Of a stretch of 64,000 nt of DNA, positions 1-13,681 are shown piece by piece (the stretch's first letter is position 1; each line of letters begins with the position of its first letter). A program made the position numbers and the translations under genes. Origin of the DNA: Malurus cyaneus samueli. Its lineage: Eukaryota; Chordata; Aves; Passeriformes; Maluridae. The stretch is taken from assembly GCA_009741485.1 (NCBI GenBank), contig CM019218.1, positions 32,550,387 to 32,614,386 on the forward strand, in the 5' to 3' direction. Under the pieces are notes generated by a model. The model was not told the DNA's origin, did no database searches, and was given only the letters and a program-made list of their open reading frames with translations.

Positions 1-559
1 CTCAGTACCATTCTCTTCAGGTGATTTGAAGGCAGCTCCATTGTGACTCATGGACAGTCCATGAAACCTTTGAGTTTGAAAAGTGTGAGAAAGTAACAGC
101 CCAGCGGAGAGCCCAAGGTTTGCTCCATTTGTCATTTCTCTTTTCAGATGCATTTGTAGACTAAAAACAAATTGCCTATTTGTAGACTAAAACCAAAAGA
201 AATATGTTATCAGTGATTGTGATAAATAAGTGAAGAAACAGGATCACCTACATTTGAATGGAAGCTGAGGATACTGGGTTTGTTTGGTCTGGGGAAGGAA
301 AAGCTGACAGAAAGGAGAGGCTACAGAGAAGACAGGGTCAAATCCTTTCTCAGGAGGGCATGGTAAAAGTATCAATGTACACAAGTTGCAGGGAAATAAA
401 TCCCAATTAGATTTAGACATAGGAAGAAAGTTATTCATGGTCAGAGCAGCTGAGCATGGGCCCAGTGTCCTGGAGAAGCTGTGGAACCAGTGGTTTCCAG
501 TTCTTCAGAAACCCCTGGGCCCAGCTGAACTGTGCAGTCTGACTTAACCTCGGCCTTGC

Positions 560-625
560 TTAGCATGAAGGTTGGACTAGACAACCTTCAGAGGATTCTT
601 CCAATCTGGATTACTCTCACGGTCA
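560..625 (+). repeat. CR1 LINE 3' tail fragment
   Basis: The stretch gttggactagacaacctt followed by a cagaggattcttccaa-like end matches the terminal part of avian CR1 elements, where a 'ggactagatgacctt...ttccaac' block precedes the short 3' repeats. Only about 65 bases are recognisable and the copy is old. Confidence 0.6.
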
Positions 626-3600
626 TGGATACTCAGTTTTGGTGCTTGTCTGATTCCACACAATGTCATGAACACAAGAGAAGAGCTTGTGTTTTCAAAA
701 ACTTTGTACCCCCTCTTGGGGAGAGCTCGATTCTAGACCATGGCATTCTCACACACTTTTTATTTCTACCTGAAAAATGGAACAGCAATGCTGAGATGTG
801 ATTTACTTGGCAGGCTCACAGCGACTGTGATTAACAGGGATTTATATTGCTTGACACTTCTATTGTAATTGCTTCTCACAGGAGAAATATAAAATCTTAA
901 AGGAAAAGAAATATTACAGGAGTGCCTTGGTGCTCCAAACAGGCTGCTCTGTTTATAGTACAGCAAAGTGGGTGTTTGATTTAAAGTTTGAATGCCAGGG
1001 AAAGGACTGCTCATCTCTATTTTGCTTTCATCTGTCCTGATGCCTTAGGTGTGGATGAGGTATTGGGTAACACCAGGAGAAGGAACCTCGGGGAGTTATC
1101 AATAATGGTCCCAGAAATCTGGGGAAAAGAATGAAAAAACTTTTTTTGAATGTATGATGAGCCTGTGTGGGGATGCTGTGCCAAAGACACTTTTCAATCT
1201 GTGTTGGATTTGTGTATCCTCTTCCAGTCTTTTGACTCAAAGTAAGTCAGTCAAAGGAGGACACATCCTTTATCTTCTTGGTTAAGTCTTCACTTTTACA
1301 GGCAAGCCACAGAGGATGAAAGTAGGATGGGACCAGTCTGTGTGGCATCTATGTGCATGTGTCAGACATTGTGCAATGTTCAGTTTGGGTATGGAATGAA
1401 AAAATGCCTGAGGGCAGATGTTGAGTAGTGCTGTGATCCATTCCTGGAATGGGTTGTCAGCCAATGCACATGATGGCAGTTGCTGCAATAAATGGAGTTG
1501 CACATTTCTGTTCTAGTGAGAAAAAAATTTCTCAGTAAAGATTTTGTTTCTGTAAATGAATTGTTAATTCTATTTTCCCAGTCATCAGACTCTTGTAGGA
1601 ACATCTCATTATACCAACCAGCAACAAAACTGGCTTTCTCATCTTGTTTTTGATTTTCATATAATTGTATCTTAAAACTAACCTAATTTTTGGAAGGAGG
1701 ACCAAACACATATAATTCTTTCTCCCACTGGTTCAGATTTGGTCTTATACAAAATTGCCAAAAAAAGTCAGGAAGAAGTCAGTGCTGCAACAGCTGAGCT
1801 TTCCAGTACAGAAAGCCTCCTTCATGCCTCCCAGTTTGCTCCACATTCTCAATCTCATTGAAGATTCTCCTGCTTTTGTGCACTGATTCTGTGTACCATC
1901 ACCTTTGCTACCGTAACCCAAGGGAGACATGCAGTCTAAAATCTTTGCACTATTCTGTCCGGCCCTCCTCCCAAGAGGTTTTGATGCAGCTTCATTCTGA
2001 TCTGTACCCCCTGACTTCAAGCATGGCAGTCCCCACAGCTCCATTTTGAATGATTCCTCCTCCCAGCAGCATTCCCGTGGCTGGTCCCTTGCTCGTGCAC
2101 TGCTCCTGACCTCACCCCAGCACTCCTTTTTCTTCTTGCCGTGCTCCCAGCACTGCCTCTGTGGCTGTGGGTGGATCGATGGGTTTCATCCTGCCCACAC
2201 TGGTTTGGATTAAGTGCTGCCACTCAAGCTTTGTGCACACAGCCCTGCCAGTGCATTTCACTCCTGTCCTGCCATGTCTGTCTTATATAAGCCCTGGACC
2301 TCTCTCAGCACCGAGTGCCAGTTTACTGAAATGTGCCAGATGGCCTGTCGCTCCTCGAGACTCACGAGCTAAGCCAAGCTTAAACTGCTGTGTGTCTCCG
2401 TCTGAAGCCAGCATGTGTCTTGGCAAGTGCCTATGGAGTTGTCCCAGAACACATCAGAATGTCACTCCCTCCAGGAAAATGCCTTTGGCTGGAGTATGGA
2501 AATCCCATGGTGTTGTGAAAGAGAGATTTTATTATTGATAACGTTCCCTGATGATGTAGTTCAGAAAAGGCAAGTTCTGCTGGAGAACTTCATACCCCAT
2601 TGTGAAATGAGCTCCCTTGGAGCCAGTCTGAGGGTGTTTGTTGCCTTTTCCTTCAGAGGAGCTCAGGCACATCTCTCATCCAGATACAGCAGCCAGAGGC
2701 ACACGGGAGAAACAAGTTCCTCATGTCCAGAGTTTGAAAGGACCTTGTTCTGGTGAACTGTACAAAAAAGGGTGTTGTTGCATGGGGAGGAGGACCAGGA
2801 CTGGCAACAGGGGCAAGAGCCAGAACTCACCACCTAGCAGGACCCAGAGAGCAGGCTGCAAGGCTGAGTGCTTGGCCAGAATGTTTGCTTCCTTAGTGCT
2901 TTTTTCAGGAGTAGAACTTGACTTGGTGCCTTATGGAAACTTGCATCATCTTAACAATGGGGCATTTACTGCAGGACTGAGTCTGATACAGATTTCCCTC
3001 AGCATTTGGGTAGTTTCATTCTAGATGTTTTGTCTTTCCTCTGTAGTTTTGCTTTGAAAAATGGGACACTTGAAGTGTAGTACTGACTCTGGTTCAGGCA
3101 AAATTAGTAGATGCAAATTGTCCCAAATCTAAACCAAATTCCATCTTTTGCTAAGCATGAATGAGTCTATTTAGTTAAAACAAGGAAACAAAAAAACACA
3201 AACTGACAAAAAAATTTCCAAAATTTGAATCAGTTTCTAGACTAATATTGTGTGTTTACAGGTTTGTGAAGGATATAAACAACATGCTTATGGGTTAAAA
3301 TTGACGTATGTTTATATATACATGATGTATATTTTTGTATGGTTTTCCACATTTCATATGGCAGATGCTGCACAGTAAATTCAACAGTTTAGCAATTGCT
3401 TGGTGGAAACTGGCTTGCCAAATACTGGTTGAACATACAAATCCATTTATTTCTCATAAAAAAATCAATTGTTCTGAGCAAGTTGCATTTAAACTAATTC
3501 AAGTCAAGACTGGGCTTCTTCTTACATTTCCGTCTTTTATGCATCTCTTCAAATTGCACCCAGTGGAAATGTAATCCATCCATTCCTCAATAAGAAGTCT

Positions 3601-6600
3601 CGTATTTCAAAGCTGCCGTGAATTACCCAGCATTAGACAAGTCAGCAATTACATGAGTACTGCATGCCTTGCGATTATTTTTTTTCCTGTAGCTTTCTCT
3701 TAAGCTCTCTACTTGCACGCCAGGAGACAAATTAACCTAGTTAGGAAGTCAAAGACTTATGCTGTCTTCATCCACAGCTCTCTCCCCGCTCCCTTTTTCT
3801 CCTTAACTGCATGCAGCTTCTTACCTTTCAAATGGTGAGAAGGATGAGGGAGGAAAAGATGAAAATCAGTTCCCTGAAATGAAGCAATTTTTTGCCTGTT
3901 GTAAAGATGCAAATCAACACCTTGTGAAGCGAAAGCTCAAAGGATTTGATTTTCAGAGGACAAGGGGGATGGCAGATTAATCAAAAAGGACATGGTTGTC
4001 AAAGAAATAAGAGAAAGCAATCAGAATTACCATTTTAAACAGTGGATATTCATATATCTCTCTGTGTATCTGCACATGTGTACACCCAAATACATATAAA
4101 TTATGTGCAATTTTTGTTAAGGATAAGCCTATGAGTGGTAAGTGTTGCATGCCAGAAATAACCAAGGACAGGTTTCTGCATTTGTAGCGGTGTGCTGAGC
4201 GAGGACTGCTAATGTTTGTGTGTCACTGCCCTCTGCTGCAACCAAGCTACAGCTCACATCATGCAGCTCCTCACCTTCCTCATGAGTGCTGTGTTGGTAT
4301 TGTGTTTTCCCAGCTCAGGAGAAAGAAGTTCATGTGATGCATTTTGTGTCCTTCTCGTTCCGTAGTAGTGGTCCTTCCTTGCTGTGTGGAGTAAATCCAG
4401 CCCAAATATTGGGACATGTGACTTGACAGCTCCTTTGAGCTTGGAGAGGAAGGATGGTTGTCATAGCTGGCTGTTGATGCTACTTCCATGTGTCTCGTTC
4501 ACAATTCTCCGTCCTCTTCAGGACTGCTCATCTCCAAAAATGCATGCCAGTACATCACACAAAGCTCCAATATCCCATAAAAACGTGTGTATGCACTATG
4601 GGATAAATCCCAAATGATTAAATAAAATCAACCTTCACTTCAAATTACCAAAATCTTACACTCTCCATAACTATTTTCTTTCATATGACAGCACTTTAAA
4701 GTGGTCACATCTGAGATGAAAAATACTGGATGAAGTGCACATCACAGCAGGGGGTGTATTAAAAGTTTGATTAGGCCACTGAAACACTTATGAAACACAT
4801 CCTGAGGCTTTAGTATTATTTCAGTTAATAAAAAGGTTTCTTAAGTGCTACAGCGCAGAATGTTATGAGAAGTTAAACTTCTGTGCATTAGAATTATGAA
4901 GGTCTTTCCTGGTCCTGCATGTCCTTGCTGTATTTGAACCTCTGCATCTGTCAAGGGAAGCTATGATAAATAAGAAAGTTAAATAATTATGCTGCATGGG
5001 TTTTCTTCTGGCCAATAAAACTACAATGAATAATTACCCAAATCACCAAATGGTCCAGCTTTATCTTCCTGCAGCGAGTTGTCTCCTTTTTCTGGACATC
5101 AGAGATGTTGTCAAAAGGCAAAATAAACCCAAGATGACCTTCCAGGCATGTGGGCAGAAATTAGAACACAAAATTATAATTTTTCTAATTGACAAACATG
5201 ATCATAAAAATTGCTGAACTGGAAAGCAGCAAATGAAAGCTATGAGTGTGGAACAAAGCAGAAATACTAAAAATAGCTTTTTTTTTTTTTTCTCTACAAG
5301 AATTTGCTTTTTGCCTTTTCAGTCTTTTCCTTGAGACTAAAAGCTGGATAGAGACAGATTTCATGACAAATGACCTGTTGAATTCCAGTGATAGATGAAT
5401 TGGTAATTCTGCTACAATAACAAAAAATATTGCATTTTAAGAAGGTCTTGCTGCTGACTGCAGTTTTATTCTGCAGCGTTTAGCTGATGAAATATTGTGG
5501 CTAATGAATAAAGCATTAAAAAGAAAACTCAATATTTCAATGCCTGTAGAAATACATAGGGATGAATGATTAATGCTTTTCTGCATTCATCTCGCTATCT
5601 TCAAAAGCACATCTTTATTACAGAAGGTTGTTTCCAGATCTGAATGACACAGCAAAAGAGCAGAGATTAATTATAAGAACTGTGTGGCTTTGTTTTCTGG
5701 ATGTGAGTGTTGAGCAGACTGCACTCAAGCTGCAATACTTCACCTCTCCTGTCTTCACTTCATCGCAACCTGGGAATTGTGTGGTGAAAGATCTACCATC
5801 ACAGTTTTGTTTTTTCACACCTCTTGCTTTGTTTCTGCCCTGCCTCCGGCGTTCCTGTGGGGTGGAAAGCATCACTCACAGCAGAGCAGCTTTACTCCCT
5901 CTGTGCCCAATAAACCACATCCCCACTGAGGAGCATGTGGGATCTGACCCTTAGACAAGCCAGTTTTACTTGGAGGTACTGCAAAAGCAGCAATATGTAA
6001 ATGCTCAGTGCTAATCATAGCAAAGTGAAGGCACAACTCTTTAGGTGTAGTTTGACAGTAATTTCTTTGAATCTGTTGCTTTAATTCAATATCACTTCAA
6101 CCATTAGAAAAATAACCCACTCACATTATTGGTGAATACATCTGCCTCTGTATTCCATGCATAGATTCTGTTCATTGTTATCTAGTAGTATTTGGCTTTT
6201 TTAGGTCAAAGTAATTTTCAGGATATTTATTGAACCGATTCTTACTTGCATTTTAATTAAAGAGGGGTTTGTTTTTTTTTTTTTTCAAAAAATCCAAGAG
6301 TTTCTTCTAGGATTTAAATTCCCCGACTTTAATCTGTGTGTTGTTGTAAAGAAATGCAGAAGTTCCCTCAAAAACTGAAAATCCAGCCTCATTAATAATT
6401 CCTACATGTTAGGTTTGATAGGTGAGCGAGTATTGTAAGTTTGATGTGTCTCAGTTACAACACTGAAGTTATTATTAATGTGGCTCTTGGGGGTGAGGTG
6501 GAAAGGAAGGGTTGGGTTTTTTGCATTAAATAGTACAAAGAACTACATAGACCACTAATTTACTTTTACTAGCTATAAATAGCCAGAAGTCACTGTTGCT

Positions 6601-7314
6601 GAAAGCTTCAGCAGAAACACAGAGCTCTTTGATCTGTTATGTGTTTGCACCTGAGAGCACCATGGATTTGGCTCTAAAACCATCTATAAGAAAAGGTGAA
6701 GAGGACAACAAAAAGCTTTCAAGCTTTCTGTGCATATCCATTGCTATAAATGTATACATTTGCAAGTTTCCTTTCCATGTGGATAAATCTCTTGCAACTG
6801 TATGCTGGCTTCCCATGGATTTGTTTTTGAGTGTGGTGTGAACTGTTGAGCTTGGATATTTTTGATGTATGATTCACTACCACATGCAGAGAAGAAAATT
6901 GTATTTTGCTCCTGCAGAGAAATAAAACTAAACAATTAGGTCTTCGTTCAGTTAATTCCTTTTGGATGGCCGGGTGCTTTGCTAGAAGAGAGTCTCAGGA
7001 TTCGGCTCCATTGCAAGGTCACTTGCACTGTAAGAATTTTCTTCATGTAGATACTTCCACAATATGGCCAGGATTGCAGACTCTTGCCTAGGAATGAGTA
7101 ATAAAACCTACAGGAAACTTTGTGAAGTTGATTAATATTATATACTAACTATACTCACAGGCAGAAAAATAACATAGATTGATGAGAAAAGTAACATATT
7201 TCTAGTAAGTTTTACATCCAGTTATTGTAGGATGTTGTGTGGTATTGCATAGAAATTCTGTTATTTTGAAACCTATTTTATTATGGATAGGATTGTCTCT
7301 TTTTCTGTGTTTTT

Positions 7315-7504
7315 GGGGAGGCAGGGTTGTGGGGTTTTTTTGGTTTGTGGGGTTTGGTTTTTTTGGTTTGTGGGGGGGGTTTTGTTTTCTCTTTGGGTTT
7401 TTTTTGGTGGTTCTTATTTTGGTTTGGGGTTTTTTTGTTGTTGGTTTGGGGTTTTGTTGGGTTTTTTTCTTTTTTTCTTTTTTTTTTTTTTTTTTTTTTT
7501 TTTT
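7315..7504. repeat. T/G-rich low-complexity tract ending in a long T-run
   Basis: Nearly 190 bases consist of G and T only in irregular 'ggttttttt' blocks, ending in a continuous T-run at 7478-7504. It abuts the truncated CR1 fragment. Seen from the minus strand it is A/C-rich with a poly-A head. The open frames across it are low-complexity artefacts. Confidence 0.9.
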
Positions 7505-7505
7505 G

Positions 7506-7620
7506 TGAGGACACAATATCAAAATCTTTACTGAAATCCAGAAAGATTACATCCGCTGGTTTCCTTGGTCAACTAGATGGGTTGCCTTGTTAGAGAACAG
7601 AATTGTTGCTGTTGGCAAGC
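7506..7620 (-). repeat. CR1 LINE ORF2 reverse-transcriptase fragment, truncated and frameshifted
   Basis: On the minus strand the DNA encodes THLVDQGN and, after a one-base frameshift, DVIFLDFSKDFDIVS, which match the CR1 reverse-transcriptase stretch around the LVDQGKPVDVVYLDFSKAFD motif. The similarity stops abruptly at the T-rich tract ending at 7504. The sequence to about 7870 on the same strand may belong to the same insertion, but I cannot confirm it. It is a dead fragment. Confidence 0.6.
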
Positions 7621-9130
7621 AATAGATGATGGAAGGCATCTTTCCTAGTCAGCACCCTTAGTACCCGTATCATGAAGTTATCATCCGGGTGTTTTAGGAT
7701 CTTTTGGACCTGTTTGGACCTGTTTGTACTGGCTGTGGGGTATTCCCGTGGTATATTAGCCTGTCTCGGCACCATCTCTGTCAATGACTTCCTACGGTTT
7801 GCTCCCTGCTCATGCATTATGCTGAGGTGCTTGAGGCTGTTACCTTAGCCGGCATCACAAAGGGAGAGGATCCTCCTCACAGCTCAGCAATCCGTGCCTG
7901 GGTGCTGGCACAAAACAGATCAGCTGGGAATAGATGGGGAGCCTTGAGCTCCCACCTCTCTGCGCTGGGGGAAGCCCTCTGGCGGTCCTGATGCCTTCCT
8001 GAGACTCTTTGCATCATTATTCTGTAATACTGCTTTACCCTCCAAATTCGTGGCAAATTTGTAAGAATTGTGACATTAAAGCTGAAGAAGGGTGGGGAGA
8101 GAGATCAGAGCAGTATCTAGTGCCATCAGAGGAATAAAGCTCAAGAGCATACCTCTTGCAGCCTCTCTACTGTAAGTCAGCCTGCTTCTGGAACCCTATG
8201 CAAGTTAGATTTGAGCATAACTTCTAATCAGGTATCTGGGTCATGTTTGACATGCTCTTGGTTCGGCATTGACGTTTCTGTGCTCCTACTTAGCTCTAAA
8301 TTTGCCAGCTGTTTTCCTTAAATAATCCACTTTCTTCTAAAGGATTGTGTACCTTATGTAATTACTCCCACAGTAGTGTGAGGGCAGTCGTAGGGACACA
8401 GAGGTAGAAATAGCTCAGCATTTTATACCAGCCATGGCATTCCTTAATTGAATCATTAAAATTTGGATTCCCACTTCTGCTGTGACAAGCTTCTTTAGCT
8501 CTGCTGAGCTCTCATTCATAACATCTAGACGCTGTCAATTTAGGCACAGCTCTGGAAACAGCTGCCCTCTGTTCCACTGAGTCCACTAGGCCTTGTCTGA
8601 CAACTGTTTAATCCAGAAATGTCAAGATTAAATTCCCTTTCATTACTTCTCTTCAGCAGTCAAGGGATTTGTTACCAATTTGGATAGATTCAAGGATGAG
8701 TTCATGAGTTTTCTTCAAATAGTCTCAGGCCATGAAGCATTTTCTGAAACAGGGATTCACATTATGTGAGCTAAAAGAGTCATAGCACTTTAGGAGCAGA
8801 TTGTGAGAGCACTGGAAAAGTCATGCTGGGGTGTAGACTGGGAAAAAGCTTTGCATGGGCAAAGATGTGGAGATTTGTCATACTGAGACTACTGCTGTTA
8901 AAGCAGGGTTCATTCCATTAGGGCCCATGCTGTTGAAATAGTTTTAAAAAAGATGCCTGATTTTGTCAACACCCACTCTTCTTTTCTGGGATTCCTGGGC
9001 TATTCTGTTCAGTGGAAAGGCAGTGCCCATTTTAGGGACAGCTTATTTGAGAATTGCATCTGCATATTGCAGTAGGTGCCTTACTATCACATTTTTTTAA
9101 TGCTTCTTTTAAAATTAAGAAATCCTGATT

Positions 9131-9153
9131 CTTCTCCTCCTCCTCCTCCTCCT
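9131..9153 (+). repeat. CTC trinucleotide microsatellite
   Basis: About seven consecutive TCC/CTC units. Confidence 0.9.
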
Positions 9154-9257
9154 AGTTCACCCTTTAGTTCTTGTCCTTTTTGCATGTTGTGGTACCTCCC
9201 ACCACTGGCAGATTTTACGAGGCCTCACCCACTGTGGTTTCCTCAAGCCCACCACTG

Positions 9258-9576
9258 AAGGGAGTTTAAAAGGATAGAGAGGGATTTTTTACAAGAGCAT
9301 GTGGTGATAGGACAAAGGAGAATGGCTCAAATGGAAAGAGAGTAGCTTTAGATTAGATATTAGGAAAAAAACTCTTTACTGTGAGGGTGGCAAGGCACTG
9401 GAAAAATTTTCTCAGGGAAGCTGTGGATGCTCCATCCCTGGAGGTGTTCAAGGCCAGGTTGGATGGGGCTCTGAGTAACCTGGGATAGTGAAGAGTGACC
9501 CTGCCCATGGCAGGGGGGTTGGAATGAGATAATCTTTAAGGGCCTCTCCAACTCAAGCCATTCTGTGAGTCTATGA
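9258..9576 (+). repeat. CR1 LINE 3' end, sense orientation
   Basis: About 320 bases follow the avian CR1 3' region: a 'gatattaggaaaaa..ttctttact' block, 'catccctggaggtgttcaag', 'gttggatggggctctgag', 'ctgcccatggcagg', and the terminal 'ccattctgtgagtctatg' short-repeat end. It is 5'-truncated, as most CR1 copies are. The block 'caaggccaggttggatgggg' marks a different subfamily from the copy at 13124. Confidence 0.9.
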
Positions 9577-12500
9577 AAATAGTCCACATTTCTTAGGGAT
9601 TAAAGTCAACGTGCTCTAATACATGGCAAGACAGCACACAGGAACGGGAGCTTGGGGGGTATGTGAGGAGAGGCTGAAAAGCTGTTACACTTTGGTTGTG
9701 ATGGTCATCTGCAATTGCATATTTTCACTTTGGGATAGCAGTGATTGCTACTAGGGACCTGTAGGTTTGCCCTTCAGAGCAGGAGGGTGTCCTTTGCAGA
9801 TGATACTGAGAAAGGTGGATTAATATGCTGCCACAGTGAGAGGTAAAACGCAGATGCTTTGTGTTATGTCTGTATGAGTCCATGGAGCCACCTCGCTGGC
9901 TTTGCTAAATTAGAGGAAGGTGACATCTGCCCTGTGTCACTTGGCATAACCTGATCAGCTTGACTGAGTCTCTGAGCCTGTTCCTGCCTCTGTCACTCAC
10001 AGTTCATGCTGTCTTGTTGCATAGTAAACTTTATTTCTGGAGAAGTATTGTGGAATTCCACTGTCCTACTTCTAATGAAAAGCTATATAGACTTGCACAT
10101 TAATATGAATGGCAGCTGTGTTTTGTTTTGTTACATAAACTTATCCCTGTTTTATTCTTGAATTTTGTAAATGAAGCTTTTGGTGATGAAAGTGGTAATT
10201 TTGTAATATGTTTTGGGGGCATGGGATAATAAACAACCTACTCTCTGTAAGTTATCAGAGGTGCCAGGTAGGGCTGTAGTAGTGATGATAATGTGTAATA
10301 CCATATTTGAATGGGAAGTTGCTGAAGGGCCTTTGGTGTTCAGAGGAGCTGCACTGCATTTGTTTAGGGAATTTGCTACAAGTGCTCCCCGTTCTTAGGT
10401 GGCTTTGTACAGAACAGTTCTGAGTGAGACTCTGCAGGATCCCTGCTGGTGCTGGGATACAAGTTTTCTGAAAGAGTAGCTTCCAACAAAGCCAGGCTGT
10501 GGTGGGTATCCATACATGCAGATGCACTTGAAACCATTGTGGCAAAGATAATGTTTGTAAGCTGCTCGTAGGTGCTGGGAGGGACAGAAGATAATAGGGC
10601 TGGTCCTTTTCATGTGTCCTTTTCCTCTTGCCTTTTTCCTCATAGCCTGCTGCTGCTGAAGAGACTGGTTTCACCTACTGAGACACAAGTGTAGGGAAGA
10701 TTTCTCCAAAGTGACACTGTTGGCTAACATAGAGCAAGCTGGCAGATGTGAACTGCAAAAGGCAGGCTCTAAGGGCTGTGGTTAGAGTGCCCACTTTGTG
10801 TTAAACTGATGGCCAACCACCACCAACCCTCTTGCCATGGATCCTGTAGGGGATATCTAGGGTAGCATATAAGAAAAACACAATCCCATCACATCCCACC
10901 TGAACATGCTCAGCCTGTTATTACCCTTGTTTGCCATTTGACATCACTCCTGTTCTCTTATCTCTGAGCTGTGCCTGAGTCACACGGTTGGCTTTAGCCA
11001 TTTATGCTTGTTTAGGATTATACTGAATGGTGGCATTTTGATAAAAAACTTGTTTGGCTTTTGGGGATATTTTTAGGTTTTGAATTTATAGATATAGCTG
11101 TAATGTACAAAAACCAAAAAATCCATGAAGTGTGTGGCTTACAGTTTGTCAAATATGTGCCCTGCAGAATATTTTGTCCCTTTAATGTTGCAGTACTAAG
11201 TACTTTCATGAAAGAAATTACCCACTTACCCTTAAGGGACAGTTTTGATATGTATCATTGGTCATTTTAAAAGAAATTTTTGCAGCAGGGGAAGACTGAT
11301 ATGAATTATATAGCTCTTTAATTTACTGTGTGTGAACTAAAATGTTCCCATATTGTGGGTGAAGATTTTTTTTAAAATGTATCATTTTACATGTGAAAGC
11401 ATAACTAAAGAAAAAGATGTGCCGAGGTTTTCCCAGATATCTTAATCTGTTTTACCAAATTTTGACTGCTGAATTGTAAGGCATAAAGAAACAACCTGAT
11501 GAAATACAAAATTTATTCAGGCCCTATATGCCAGCTCAAGAAAGAGATAAATGCTTGAAACCAAGTGCAGGCTCTTCCAATATCTGCATGGCTGGGTGAA
11601 GCACTTGGAGTGCCCTTGAAATAAGCTTGGCATTAAAAAATGGCTCTAACTATTATGCCAATACATCTTGTGGAAAGCTGGTTAGATGTGGGCTCCTGAG
11701 GGCCTTTCAGTTTTGAAAACAGAACAAAAGGCTGTAAGTAATTTCTGAAACTTGTGTCCAGCATATTTTTAAAAAATTCAGAAAGGTCATCTGTAGGACA
11801 ACTTTTTGTTGTGTTGGTAGTTTGTCTGCGGTTGATGTCCTTTTGTAGTCAAGAGATGTAACAAATCCATCCAGGGTAGTTCTCAAAAGCACAAATTGTT
11901 ATTAGCCTGCCATGGCCCAATTTTAATCTGAGGGAAATGTCCGTGTGTTTGTGTATTCAGGGAGGCAAAGGGATGAAAACAACTCGAGAGAAGAAAAGGA
12001 GAATCAGGCAAGGAGGTGAATTTGTTTTGCTTTCAGAATTACTGCTTTAGAATACCAAATTACAGACAGCATGCAAATACCCAACAATTTAATTTCATGA
12101 AAGAGAGCATTCTAAATCAGCATAAACATATAATTGCTTCAAAATAGGTTTAAGACAAAAATGTGCTTTTAATAACCAGACGATAAAATTGAAGAGATCT
12201 TAATGGAGAAAAAATTCAGTTGAATCTAAGCCAGCTGGGGACCTACTTATCTCCATTCCTGATAGCCACTGATAGCCATCCTGCTAAAAGGATAAAAGCC
12301 CCTATTATTTTTTTTTTGCTACAGATCAACTTTTCTTATATTATTTTAATAGCAAGAAAGCAATTAAGCCCTATCAACAGTGTGGCTGTTGTCACTGTGC
12401 TTTGGCAGGGACTCTTGTCGGTTTGTATGGAGCTCTCAGGGAGGGGCTCATTAGTAGCCAAACTGGTGTGTATTTAGAGATAGTTCTATTCTTCCCTCAT

Positions 12501-13123
12501 ACCAGAACTTAACCAAGATGCTGTTGCCCAGCCATGACAGCCTGATGTGTTGACAGGTCAGAGCATTTGCTGGGCTAGCAAGGCAGCTCTGGTGCTATGG
12601 AGAGGGCAGACAGGGTCAAGCCAAGGGCACCAACTTCCTGACCCCATATTAAAAGCCTCGGAAGTGAAAAAGTTGAAAAAGTGGTGAGCACGTATAGGTG
12701 CCTCCCAATGTACCCATTTCCCCATGCTGGATTGCTTCCCTGATGGCAATCCAGCTATGCAGTCAGGGATTCAGGGGATCTAGAAACTTCTGTGCAGGGG
12801 ACTCTTCCAGGGTGGGAGCCCCCTTGAATGACTCATGGGCCACATGGCCCAAAAGGTGCAAACTGGCCATCTCTGCCCATAGTGCTTCAGATGGGCATTG
12901 CCAACACCTGTGTATTTCTTGAGCTTCTGCAAATGCTTGAAAACTTTTCTTGTTGTTGCCCATGGTAAACGTGCTGTATGCTCTTCTGCTCTGCTTCCAG
13001 GGCTTGATTACATATCGTGAATCAGGTTTTTACAAACTTAATCTGAAGTGGTAGTGAAACAAACACACATCCTTGCCATTTTGTGTTTTCATTTCAAATA
13101 GTGGAAAAATCTGTACTCCCTTA

Positions 13124-13480
13124 TAGAATCATAGAATTTTTAAGGTTGTAAAAGATCTTTAAGACTATTGAGTCCAATCAGTAACCTAACACTGCCAAAT
13201 CCATTACTAAACCATGTCCCCAAGTCTCCCATCCACATGTCTTTTAAATACCTCCAGAGATGGTAACTCGACTGCTTCCCTGGGCTGTCTGTTCCAATGC
13301 TCCTTCCAGTGAAGAATTTTTTCCTGATAACCCATCTTGTAGCCTTATCACATGTTACATGAGAGAAAAGGCCTACCCCACCTGGCTGCAACATCCCTTC
13401 AGGTAATAATAGAGAGTGATAAGGTCACCCCTAGGCCTCGTTTTCTCCAGGCTGAACAACCCTTAGTCTTCTTGTATTAA
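13124..13480 (-). repeat. CR1 LINE 3' end, antisense
   Basis: It begins with the inverted CR1 terminus (tagaatcatagaat) and continues with 'gagtccaatcagtaacctaa', 'ccaaatccattactaaacca' and 'tccagtgaagaattttttcc', the reverse of the CR1 3' untranslated and ORF2 end. It is about 360 bases long and 5'-truncated. Confidence 0.9.
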
Positions 13481-13681
13481 TTGGAGGCCAGAATTCTGTT
13501 TCCCATGGACTGAAGGAAGAGCAGGAGAACAGTTGAACCATGTTGAAATGAGCATCTTAAATTGTGCTCTTTTGATCTGTTTATGGTCTACTCATAAAAC
13601 ACAGTCACTAGGGAGATGCTACAAGTTTGTTAGCCTTTTTAGTATTTTTCTGGAGGTTTCTATGATGTCCATTTTGACTGA

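Noticed and set aside
2285..2292. TATA-like string tatataag in 'cttatataagccctgg'
   Set aside because: AT-rich intron yields such strings often, and no start site, CpG cluster or exon follows.
6573..6582. Perfect MEF2-type site ctataaatag, tempting because RGS6 acts in heart
   Set aside because: A motif of this degeneracy is expected about once by chance in a window of this size, and nothing around it supports a promoter.
7202..7593. Overlapping open frames rich in Phe/Gly/Trp (+) or Lys/Pro/Thr (-)
   Set aside because: They are translations of the T/G-only low-complexity tract.
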